From Bog-375 sp049698695 (GTDB lineage Bacteria > Acidobacteriota > Terriglobia > Bryobacterales > Bryobacteraceae), in assembly GCA_049698695.1 (NCBI GenBank), contig JBAVYH010000201.1, forward strand, positions 1 through 64,000: a stretch of 64,000 nt of DNA, written 5' to 3'. Positions 18,050-25,293 of the stretch are shown here, piece by piece. Under the pieces are notes generated by a model. It had not been told where the DNA came from. It did not search any database and saw nothing but the letters and a program-made list of their open reading frames with translations. The number at the start of each line of letters is the position of its first letter. The stretch's first letter is position 1. A program made the translations under genes and the position numbers.

Positions 18050-20182
18050 TCACCGTCGGACCAGCGGATCGGCGGCAGTCCCATGGCAACTGAACAGGCG
18101 TATATAGGCGTTGGAAAACACAGGCTTTCCGGCCCACACCCAGCTATGGGTATCGCTCCAGACGGGGTCGGTGTCCTTAGCGGCGATCACATCGATGGGC
18201 AGGTCGTGGCAGATCTCGGCCAGGCTGGTTGCGGCCGGTTGACCGGCGGGTGGATAGAGGCGCTCGAGGCGGGCCAGGATGGGGCCGCAGAGCTTGGGAT
18301 CGCCGCCATAGGGTGTGTCGCACTGCGAGCCGGCGGCTACGATCCGGCGATCGGCGTACAGCATGGCGTCGGTCTGCTGCTGGTCAACGTCGGGGTTGTA
18401 CTGCAGCGCGGCGGTCTCGGGCGTGCTGGCGCACACCCACTCATAGGCGGCGCGCGCAGCGTAGTTGCGCTTGCCGAACTGGCGGTCGGGAGCCATCCAT
18501 TTGAGCGGCGGGAGGACGCCCCGGTCGGCCAGCATGGGGTAGAAGCGAACGATGGCGATCTCATAAACCGTGCCGGCGGCGCCGAGCGCGATGCAGGCCG
18601 TCAGCAGTCGTTTCCGGCGGCTGGAGAGAAAGCTCAGCCGGTCGCGCCGCGGCCAGATATCCACCGCCCAAAGAAGGAGCACGAACTGTGCGGGCAGGAA
18701 TCCGCGCCAGCCGAGGTCGTTGTTGCCATTCACGTTGGAACGGAGGAAGGTGCAAATGAGCGCACTGGTAACCAGCATGGTCACACACGCCGCATCCTGC
18801 CGGGAAAGCGGTTCCCCGCTGGCCCGGTGTTGGCGCCACTTGATTCCCGCCACAAAGAAAAAGAAACCGAACTCCAGCGCATAATTCAGCGGCAGCAGCG
18901 ATCCGTTCACCAGAATCAGGCGCAGCCAGTGCGGCATGCCCGGCCACACCGGAACCAAGGCGGTCATCGAGAAGGCCCGCACGGTAAAGTGAAGCGGCGA
19001 CCCGGCGGCTCCCGCGGGGCCCTGTGCGAGATCGTGCAGGTACGGATAGGCGAGGGCGCAACTGGCGATGCCCGCAATCACCAGGACCGTCACCTCGCGC
19101 CGCCAGCGCCTGCCGATGCAGATCGCCGTCCAGACGCACAGGAAAGCAGCGAAGGTAAAGGTAACCCAAATGCAGGCGCCGGCCGCCGATGCGAGCGCAA
19201 CACCGGCAGCCAGGCCATAACGCGCCCAATCGGGCCAGCCGGTTTTGGCAGCCCCGTGCCACAGCAGCAGAAAACCGGTGACGACCGCGATTAAGGCGGC
19301 AATCGCGTGCGGCGCCCAAATTGCGCTGTGCAGGAACCAGTCGATGTACTCGTTCCAGCTTTCCAGGCTGGGGAGGACGAAATTCATCTGCCCCCGGACG
19401 TAGAGGAACAGCAGGTACATACCCGGCAGGATGTCGAGGCCGGTGATTCCCATCAGCAGCACGCCGATCCGCAGGCGCCGCGCCAGACCGGTTTGCGGAT
19501 TGGCGACGAAGAGGCGCAGGCAGGCCGCCAGCAGCGCCATCAGCCCGACGCCGCACCAGAATGTTCCGGCGATCTCGGCGTGGCGCGCGCTCACCCAGGG
19601 CGAACCCAGACGATTCACCAGCGCGCACATCATCAGCCAGAAATAGTGATAGCGGAGCGCCGCCGGCGGGCCGGGCAGGAACAGCGGAGTCTGCGGCGGC
19701 ACGCCGGTGGTGGCCACGGAATGAACCAGCGAGGCGCGCAGCGAATAATCGAGCGAGTTGGTCGGATAGTAGAGCCGGTTGGCGGCTTGCACATCCACCA
19801 GGTAAAACAGCGTCACCAGCAGCCACACGCCGATAGCGGCGGCAAAGAACGCCCATCCCTCAGGCAGCCGCGGACGGCGTGCCCAACCGCGCTTCGCGTC
19901 AAATGCCAGCAGCACCAGCACCGCCAGGCCCGCAGCCAGGTACAAATCCTGAGCCGCGGTCATCGAGCCGTATCGGGCCGCGAAGTAGGTCAGAATCGGG
20001 CACAGCGCGATGGCGAGCGGCAGGCTCAAGACGGCGCGAAAAGGGGCGCTGCGGGTTCGAAACTCAAACAGGTTGAAGGCGAACCCAAGCAGGTAGCCCG
20101 GCGCCCACACGAACAACGGGAAAATCAGCATCGCCAGCAGACTTCCCCTCACATCGGCGGCCATGAAATGGTATTCGGGCAT
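18050..20182 (-). CDS. Large polytopic membrane protein
   Basis: This 710-residue protein has many hydrophobic helices over residues 10-560 and a soluble C-terminal part (about residues 570-710). The long first periplasmic loop ('PTNSLDYSLRASLVHSVATTG', 'PGPPAALRYHYFWLMM') and the alternation of helices recall GT-C type glycosyltransferases and related envelope-polymer proteins, but the usual acidic first-loop motif is not certain. The neighbouring gene across a 600-base gap is a GT2 glycosyltransferase. A role in cell-surface glycan synthesis is inferred only. Confidence 0.68.
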   Translation of the reverse strand: MPEYHFMAADVRGSLLAMLIFPLFVWAPGYLLGFAFNLFEFRTRSAPFRAVLSLPLAIALCPILTYFAARYGSMTAAQDLYLAAGLAVLVLLAFDAKRGWARRPRLPEGWAFFAAAIGVWLLVTLFYLVDVQAANRLYYPTNSLDYSLRASLVHSVATTGVPPQTPLFLPGPPAALRYHYFWLMMCALVNRLGSPWVSARHAEIAGTFWCGVGLMALLAACLRLFVANPQTGLARRLRIGVLLMGITGLDILPGMYLLFLYVRGQMNFVLPSLESWNEYIDWFLHSAIWAPHAIAALIAVVTGFLLLWHGAAKTGWPDWARYGLAAGVALASAAGACIWVTFTFAAFLCVWTAICIGRRWRREVTVLVIAGIASCALAYPYLHDLAQGPAGAAGSPLHFTVRAFSMTALVPVWPGMPHWLRLILVNGSLLPLNYALEFGFFFFVAGIKWRQHRASGEPLSRQDAACVTMLVTSALICTFLRSNVNGNNDLGWRGFLPAQFVLLLWAVDIWPRRDRLSFLSSRRKRLLTACIALGAAGTVYEIAIVRFYPMLADRGVLPPLKWMAPDRQFGKRNYAARAAYEWVCASTPETAALQYNPDVDQQQTDAMLYADRRIVAAGSQCDTPYGGDPKLCGPILARLERLYPPAGQPAATSLAEICHDLPIDVIAAKDTDPVWSDTHSWVWAGKPVFSNAYIRLFSCHGTAADPLVRR

Positions 20183-20427
20183 TACCGTCCGGAATTCGTC
20201 TCAGTGTAGCTGTTTTCAGCGTCCAATCCGCGGAGCGAGACGGACAAGACGAATAAAGATAGGGCGGCGTTGCTAGCTTGCGATAATCGGTGCGGCGCGA
20301 GCGGAGCCGTATGTGGCTGGACGAGAGTGGAGTGGGCGTTCCAGCGGCAGGTACGAATTTCTAACGCCGAGGAGCCTACCGTCCGAGAGAGCTTTTCATG
20401 AGGCAACCGGTTGAACCGCAGGCAACC

Positions 20428-20483
20428 GCTCCCTCACGGTCGCGGCTCCGAACGCGCATCAGAGCCTGCGACCGTTAGGGAGC
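20428..20483. repeat. Large inverted repeat (hairpin)
   Basis: The arms at 20428-20448 (GCTCCCTCACGGTCGCGG...) and 20462-20483 (...GCGACCGTTAGGGAGC) are reverse complements over 21 bases apart from one mismatch and one extra base. They are separated by 13 bases. There is no T-run after either arm, so it is not an ordinary terminator. The sequence resembles dispersed intergenic palindromes of acidobacterial genomes, a statement from general knowledge and not a search. Confidence 0.65.
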
Positions 20484-20542
20484 GTTACTGGCTATCGCTC
20501 GATTGCAGGGCCTAAAGGCCATGTTTAGTGGGCCCCACGCCT

Positions 20543-20560
20543 GCACGGCTGAAGCCGTGC
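20543..20560. repeat. Small hairpin repeat
   Basis: GCACGGC and GCCGTGC form a perfect 7-bp stem around a TGAA loop. The type recalls short intergenic hairpins with a central 'ctgaagcc' that are scattered in Solibacter-like genomes. A related small hairpin lies at 63005-63020. Confidence 0.5.
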
Positions 20561-20784
20561 CCTGATACAAAGCTCCGGAATCCTGTTACGAACTTGTGAG
20601 ACACGACACTAGCGGTTCCTCAGAATCCAAGGCCTTGCCAGTCTCCTGTCGTGCAGCCGGGCCGGGCCCTTGGACGCCGGGTGGGGCGAGCCTATGCGAA
20701 GATGTGAGTGACCATGGCGCAGTCAATAGAACGCGGCTGGAGTCGCGATTGCAGTGTCACGCGCCATGTCACACCTCAAAACCC

Positions 20785-21555
20785 GTGACCCAGGATCATC
20801 GTACTGCGGAGTCCCGCCGGGCCGTGATCGTCGTCCCGTGCTACAACGAAAGCCGCCGCCTGGCGGTTCCCGATTTTCGGCAGTTTCTCGACCGGCCGGG
20901 CGCCGAGTTGCTGTTTGTCGATGATGGCAGCACGGACAACACCGTGGAGGTGCTGCGCGGCATCTGCGCCGGCCACGAAGGCCGCGCCAGCGTGCTCGAA
21001 TGCGCCAAGAACGGCGGCAAAGCGGAAGCCGTGCGACGCGGCATGCTTGCTGCGCTCGAGGGCGGCGCGGCCTATGCGGGCTTCTGGGATGCGGACCTGG
21101 CGACGCCGCTCGACGACATTGCCGAGTTTCTGCGCGTCCTCGAGGCGCGGCCGGAGATCGATATGGTGTTCGGCTCCCGCGTGAAGCTCTTGGGCCGCAA
21201 TGTGGAGCGCCATGCAGTGCGTCATTATTTGGGAAGAGTTTTTGCCACCGCGGCCTCCACGGTATTGGGGATGGCGGTTTACGATACCCAGTGCGGCGCC
21301 AAAGTATTTCGCGCCGTACCAGCGACCAGCAGTCTTTTCGACGAGCCCTTTTGCAGCCGCTGGGTGTTCGACGTGGAGGTGTTCGCCCGCTACATCCGCA
21401 ACGTCGGCTCTGCGCGCGCGGCGGCGGACCGAATCTACGAATTCCCGCTGATGGTCTGGCGCGACGTCGCCGGCTCCAAAGTCAAGCCAAGCGACTTTTT
21501 TGTGGCCTTCCGCGACATCATGAGAATCTACTGGAAATATATGCGCACCGCGTGA
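20785..21555 (+). CDS. GT2 family polyprenyl-phosphate glycosyltransferase
   Basis: This family 2 glycosyltransferase has about 256 residues from the GTG chosen here. 'AVIVVPCYNESRRL' near residue 15 is the nucleotide-binding strand, 'LLFVDDGSTDNT' near residue 44 and 'FWDADLATPLDD' near residue 110 carry the metal-binding acids. 'YDTQCGAKVFRA' is typical of dolichyl/undecaprenyl-phosphate sugar transferases (Alg5/DPM1-like). No transmembrane helices follow, so it is a stand-alone cytoplasmic enzyme. The frame is open upstream to 20596, but that stretch has unlikely composition and no ribosome site. Confidence 0.85.
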   Translation: MTQDHRTAESRRAVIVVPCYNESRRLAVPDFRQFLDRPGAELLFVDDGSTDNTVEVLRGICAGHEGRASVLECAKNGGKAEAVRRGMLAALEGGAAYAGFWDADLATPLDDIAEFLRVLEARPEIDMVFGSRVKLLGRNVERHAVRHYLGRVFATAASTVLGMAVYDTQCGAKVFRAVPATSSLFDEPFCSRWVFDVEVFARYIRNVGSARAAADRIYEFPLMVWRDVAGSKVKPSDFFVAFRDIMRIYWKYMRTA

Positions 21556-21560
21556 CGAAT

Positions 21561-21589
21561 TTGCGGGCTCCGCGGCGCCTTGATACGAT
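21561..21589 (+). promoter_or_regulatory. Probable promoter of tRNA-His
   Basis: TTGCGG (21561-21566) and TACGAT (21584-21589) are separated by 17 bases, and the -10 box is preceded by TG one base before it (extended -10). Transcription would start about 11 bases before the mature tRNA. The match is partial but spacing and position are ideal. Confidence 0.6.
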
Positions 21590-21606
21590 GAGGATGTCCC
21601 CTTCAC

Positions 21607-21683
21607 GGTGGGTGTAGCTCAGCTGGTAGAGCGCTGGATTGTGGTTCCAGTGGCCGTGGGTTCGAACCCCACCACCCACCCCA
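21607..21683 (+). tRNA. tRNA-His (anticodon GTG)
   Basis: The full cloverleaf can be folded by hand: acceptor GTGGGTG (21608-21614) with CACCCAC (21673-21679), D arm GCTC...GAGC, anticodon stem CTGGA/TCCAG with GTG at 21641-21643, and T arm GTGGG/CCCAC around TTCGAAC. G at 21607 faces C at 21680, the extra G-1:C73 pair that marks tRNA-His. CCA is encoded at 21681-21683. The 3' half is repeated at 31881-31929, which marks this gene as an integration site. Confidence 0.96.
21635..21665 (+). repeat. Putative attachment site (left), 31-bp core
   Basis: These 31 bases inside the tRNA-His gene, from the anticodon stem to the T loop (TGGATTGTGG...GGTTCGA), are repeated without change at 31883-31913. 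The location in the 3' half of a tRNA is typical for tyrosine-recombinase attachment sites. Similarity continues weakly on both sides. Confidence 0.8.
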
Positions 21684-21848
21684 CCCAAAACTAAAAGACT
21701 TCTCCGTTTTGGCCGATCGGTTCGCTGGAAACCACCCGCGGCCGCGGGCCGGGGCCGTGGCGGGACGCGAGCAGGATAGCGTCGGCTGAACGCTCCGGTC
21801 GTGGTGTCCGCGATCAATACGACCGGCTCACGAACCGAACTTGGAGGC

Positions 21849-22790
21849 TCATTTCGCCGGTCTGGCGTGATCCAGGCACAGCGCGACCAGATCGCTGAGA
21901 TTGGCTTCGCCTACGCACATCACCGTATCGGCGCCACCCCAATAGATCTTCACGGTTCCATCGGACTCGGCAACGGCGCCGCAGGTGAACACGACGTTGT
22001 GGACATATCCCGTGACTTCCCAGGGATCTTCCGGCTGCAAGATCCACGAGTCGCCCACGCCGATGATCTTTGCCGGGTTGTGCAGGTCGTGAAGAGCGAC
22101 CCCCAGCCGGTAGACCGATCCATCCATCGTCCGAAAAACGCCGTGATAGATGGAAAGCCATCCCTGCTCCGTCTTGATTGGCGGCGCGCCCGGGCCGATC
22201 TTCATTTCATCCCAATGATACTGTTCAGGCCGCATGATGAGCTGCGACTCGCCCCAAAAACGCAGGTCCGGCGAATAGGAAATCCAGATCGACCACGGAG
22301 CTATTTCCGAGTGAGGACGGTCCAGCCGTGCATAGAGTCCGTCGAACTTTTCGGGAAAGATCACGACATTCCGGTAGTCTGCCTCCGTGATGAGGGAGAC
22401 TCTTTCCAAGTAACTGAAGTCCTTCGTCTTTGCCAGGGCGATACGGACTCCATTTCGCGAATAGGCGCTGTAGGTGATGAGATACTCGCCGTCGACGCAC
22501 GTCACGCGGGGATCTTCGACACCAAACTCCTCATAAGTGGCGAAAGAGCCGTCTTGCGTAGGAGTCAGGAAGGGTGCCGGATCAGCCGTGAAGTGGAAAC
22601 CGTCGGGGCTGCGTGCCAAACCGATAATGGAACGTCCCGTGCGCAGATGGGAACGGAACAGCATGATGTATCTGTTCTCATGCTTGACGACCGCTGCGTT
22701 GTGGACCGTCTCTACCGGGTAGGGGATATCGGCTTTGGTGAGGATGGGGTTGTGAGCATATCGCCTTACGAGGTCCGGCTTAGTATTCAT
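21849..22790 (-). CDS. GH130-family mannoside phosphorylase (short form)
   Basis: This 313-residue protein has the five-bladed propeller fold of glycoside hydrolase family 130, whose members phosphorolyse beta-mannosides to alpha-mannose 1-phosphate. Family marks are 'RYAHNPIL' at the start, 'EEFGVEDPRVT' (catalytic Asp region), 'GPGAPPIKTEQGWLSIYHGV' and 'AVAESDGTVKIYWGGAD' near the end. The ATG at 22790 overlaps the stop of the preceding glycosyltransferase gene by four bases (ATGA), which decides the start over a longer frame to 22886. It is the last gene of the leftward island operon. The exact linkage used is unknown. Confidence 0.88.
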   Translation of the reverse strand: MNTKPDLVRRYAHNPILTKADIPYPVETVHNAAVVKHENRYIMLFRSHLRTGRSIIGLARSPDGFHFTADPAPFLTPTQDGSFATYEEFGVEDPRVTCVDGEYLITYSAYSRNGVRIALAKTKDFSYLERVSLITEADYRNVVIFPEKFDGLYARLDRPHSEIAPWSIWISYSPDLRFWGESQLIMRPEQYHWDEMKIGPGAPPIKTEQGWLSIYHGVFRTMDGSVYRLGVALHDLHNPAKIIGVGDSWILQPEDPWEVTGYVHNVVFTCGAVAESDGTVKIYWGGADTVMCVGEANLSDLVALCLDHARPAK

Positions 22791-23818
22791 CTCTTCCCTT
22801 CCAACGCAAAGATGGCCCGGTAGACCCGTTCGTACGCTTCCACCATGGTTTCGACTGAGAAACACCGCTGGACCCGTTGGCGGCACGCGATGCGATCGAT
22901 TTCGCCCAGCCGTTCCAGGGCCTGCACCGCTTCGTGGACGTTATTGACGAGGAAGCCCGTCTGCCCGTCCTGGATCACCTCGCGGCAAGAGCCGAGGTCC
23001 ATGGCGATCACGGGCACGCCGGCGGCATTGGCTTCCGCCAGGACCAGTCCGAATCGCTCGGGGATGGTGTTCAGGTGCAGCAGTGCTCGTGCGCGCGCGA
23101 ACAACGCGTTCTTGCCCGGCACGTCCACTGGCCCGATGTAGTGGATCGCTTGACCGAGGTGAGGCTCCACTTGCTCGCGGAAGTACATCCGATCCTGAAT
23201 GATGCCGGCGATGAGCAGCGGCAACCCGCTCAGGCGCGCAACTTCGACGGCCAAGTGGACACCCTTGTCCGGGTGAATCCGGCCGAGGAAGACCAGGTGA
23301 TCGCCACCATGTTCCTGCATCGGGTACAGCGAAAGGTCGATGCCGTTGTAGACTGTCGCTAGATAGTTCAGCCCCGGCGCACGATCGGAGTTACTGATGG
23401 ACACAAAGTATCCGTCGCGATACTTCTCATAGACCGGCATGATTCTGGGAGACGAGAATCCGTGGATGGTCGTCAGCACCGGCGTGTTCACCAGCCGTGT
23501 GTAAGAAAGCGCCATGAAGTCATAGTGACTGTGTATAAGATCAAACTCGGAAGCGTGCTCAAAAGCCTCGGAGATATGAAGGTACTCTGCTACTTTCGGG
23601 TCGACAGTGGGATCCTCTTCGTATCCACGCTCTATTACAGCGTGCAAGTGAGCCAGGGTCACGGAATCCCGAGTGGCGAACAACGTCACATCCCAGCCAC
23701 GGGAGACCAGTCCTTCGGTGATGTTGCTGGCGACCGTCTCCCACGCGCCGTACTGCCGGGGAGGCGTGCGCCAGGCTACGGGCGACAGGACGGCCACCTT
23801 TTTGTTGGGGATGGTCAT
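22787..23818 (-). CDS. GT4 family glycosyltransferase
   Basis: This is a 343-residue GT-B fold enzyme. 'YGAWETVASNITEGLVSRGWDVTLF' near residue 23 is the N-terminal acceptor side, and 'VFLGRIHPDKGVHLAVEVA' and 'PERFGLVLAEANAAGVPVIA' are the C-terminal nucleotide-sugar motifs, the latter with the E-x7-E signature. By context the donor may be a mannosyl nucleotide, but that is inferred. It overlaps the GH130 genes on both sides by four bases each, so all three are tightly coupled. Confidence 0.9.
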   Translation of the reverse strand: MTIPNKKVAVLSPVAWRTPPRQYGAWETVASNITEGLVSRGWDVTLFATRDSVTLAHLHAVIERGYEEDPTVDPKVAEYLHISEAFEHASEFDLIHSHYDFMALSYTRLVNTPVLTTIHGFSSPRIMPVYEKYRDGYFVSISNSDRAPGLNYLATVYNGIDLSLYPMQEHGGDHLVFLGRIHPDKGVHLAVEVARLSGLPLLIAGIIQDRMYFREQVEPHLGQAIHYIGPVDVPGKNALFARARALLHLNTIPERFGLVLAEANAAGVPVIAMDLGSCREVIQDGQTGFLVNNVHEAVQALERLGEIDRIACRQRVQRCFSVETMVEAYERVYRAIFALEGKR

Positions 23819-25281
23819 GGCAATGGGGCTTCGCGCTCCATGGCAGCCAGCACCTCGGCGAGTGGGACGGTTGCAAAACCGGTGGCATGATCGGCCATGC
23901 CATAAGGAATGATGAGTTCGCCGTTGTGGACGACAGCGCCGCAGGTGTATACGACATTGGGCACGTAACCCTGACGCTCGCTCTGGTTCGGTTTGAGCAA
24001 GGGTTCGCGGAGCCGTCCAATCACTTTGCTCGGGTCATCGCGATCCAGGAGGAAGGCGCCAATCGAGTACTGTCGCATCGGGCCGACCCCGTGGCTGAGA
24101 ACGAGCCATCCGGCATCGGTCTCGATTGGAGATCCGCAGTTTCCCATCTGGACCAATTCCCACGGAAAAACAGGCTTAAGCAGCACGCTGCGCTCATTCC
24201 AGAAGTGGACGTTATCGGAAAACATCAGGTAGATGTTCTCGTTGTCCTGGCGGGAGAGCATGGCATAGAGGCCGCCGATCTTCCGGGGAAAGATCGCCAT
24301 GCCTTTGTTTTCGGCGGCCGGACCGTTTAGTGTAATGAATCGAAAGTTGAGGAAGTCATAAGTCTCCACCAGTTCCGGCACGACGACCCTGCCGTCGAAG
24401 GCGGTGAAGGTCGCGTAGTAGATGCAGGTACCATCGTCGTTGCGAAAGCAAACGAAGCGGGCGTCCTCGATGCCATTACGTTGGGAGGGTGTGGCTGGGA
24501 ACAAGATGCGCTCGGACAAGTCCTGCTCCGGCCGGAACTGGACCTCGTAGTTGGACCGGGCGAGTATCCAAATCCCCTGCGAGGCGTCTTGATCCTCCTG
24601 CGACATTCCATCCGGAAGGCGAAACTGCTCCGCTTGGAGCGCGGCGCGAAGATCTTCCAGCGCAAACGACTCCCTGAGTTTTTTCATCACGCGGCGCGTG
24701 AATTCGCCCGTCAATCCCAGCTCAGAGAGTTTTCGCTCGAACAGCGGCTTTTCGTACACGGGGTTTGGGATCTGTCGCGGCTCGATGAGAAAGCCAGCCG
24801 GGGGAAAGACCTCGATCCGGCGATCGGAATAGATGATACCGGTTCGAAACGCAATGGAAGAAATGTGTCCTTCTCCGGTGGCGCGCAAGCTGAGAATGAA
24901 CCGCAGAGCGCCTGCCGCGAGACCGGCTTGGTCAGGATGCGGCACGATGGAAGGATTGAACAGGGCAGCGGATTCCAAAGAGTATTCAGCCAGGAAGTAG
25001 GAGCCGACCAGGAGTCGTCTTGGTTCGGAAATGTCCTCAACCCCCGCCAAAGACTCACGGACCTGTTCGAAGCGCTGCAGGAAGCGATCGTGGATTTGGT
25101 GGTGGCGCCGGGAAAACTGAGTGGTCACCTCGGCCAGCAACTGGCAGACGCGCTCTTCCGGGAGCGCCATGATCCTGGCGACGATCCCGGCAACCCGCTC
25201 GGGACCACCCGGACTGAAAGGCCGCAGGAGAACGCGGGACTGGTCGGGCTTGACGAATGTGGCTGTACGTTTGAGGTGCAT
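23815..25281 (-). CDS. GH130-family phosphorylase-like protein (long form)
   Basis: This 488-residue protein has a helical N-terminal extension of about 180 residues ('RIMALPEERVCQLLAEVTTQF') before a GH130 propeller. Family marks are 'QRNGIEDARFV', 'AIFPRKIGGLYAMLSRQD', 'GNCGSPIETDAGWLVLSHGV' and 'GYVPNVVYTCGAVVHNGELI'. A long and a short GH130 side by side are known from Thermoanaerobacter, where both act on beta-1,2-mannosides of different length. That comparison supports a beta-mannoside substrate here but does not prove it. It begins 12 bases after the fusion glycosyltransferase gene. Confidence 0.87.
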   Translation of the reverse strand: MHLKRTATFVKPDQSRVLLRPFSPGGPERVAGIVARIMALPEERVCQLLAEVTTQFSRRHHQIHDRFLQRFEQVRESLAGVEDISEPRRLLVGSYFLAEYSLESAALFNPSIVPHPDQAGLAAGALRFILSLRATGEGHISSIAFRTGIIYSDRRIEVFPPAGFLIEPRQIPNPVYEKPLFERKLSELGLTGEFTRRVMKKLRESFALEDLRAALQAEQFRLPDGMSQEDQDASQGIWILARSNYEVQFRPEQDLSERILFPATPSQRNGIEDARFVCFRNDDGTCIYYATFTAFDGRVVVPELVETYDFLNFRFITLNGPAAENKGMAIFPRKIGGLYAMLSRQDNENIYLMFSDNVHFWNERSVLLKPVFPWELVQMGNCGSPIETDAGWLVLSHGVGPMRQYSIGAFLLDRDDPSKVIGRLREPLLKPNQSERQGYVPNVVYTCGAVVHNGELIIPYGMADHATGFATVPLAEVLAAMEREAPLP

Positions 25282-25293
25282 GGGCGTTGGCGG

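Larger units (their letters stand above)
20183..20784. other. Intergenic region with palindromic repeats
   Basis: These 602 bases between the divergent membrane-protein and glycosyltransferase genes have no convincing gene. The coding frame that reaches the glycosyltransferase from the left is open to 20596 but has no supporting start signal. The middle carries two hairpin-forming repeats (20428-20483 and 20543-20560), listed separately. Promoters for both flanking genes must lie here but no consensus pair is obvious. Confidence 0.6.

Noticed and set aside
20596..20784. N-terminal extension of the GT2 glycosyltransferase
   Set aside because: The extra 63 residues are Cys-, Pro- and Ser-rich and unlike any part of the family, and there is no ribosome site before 20596.
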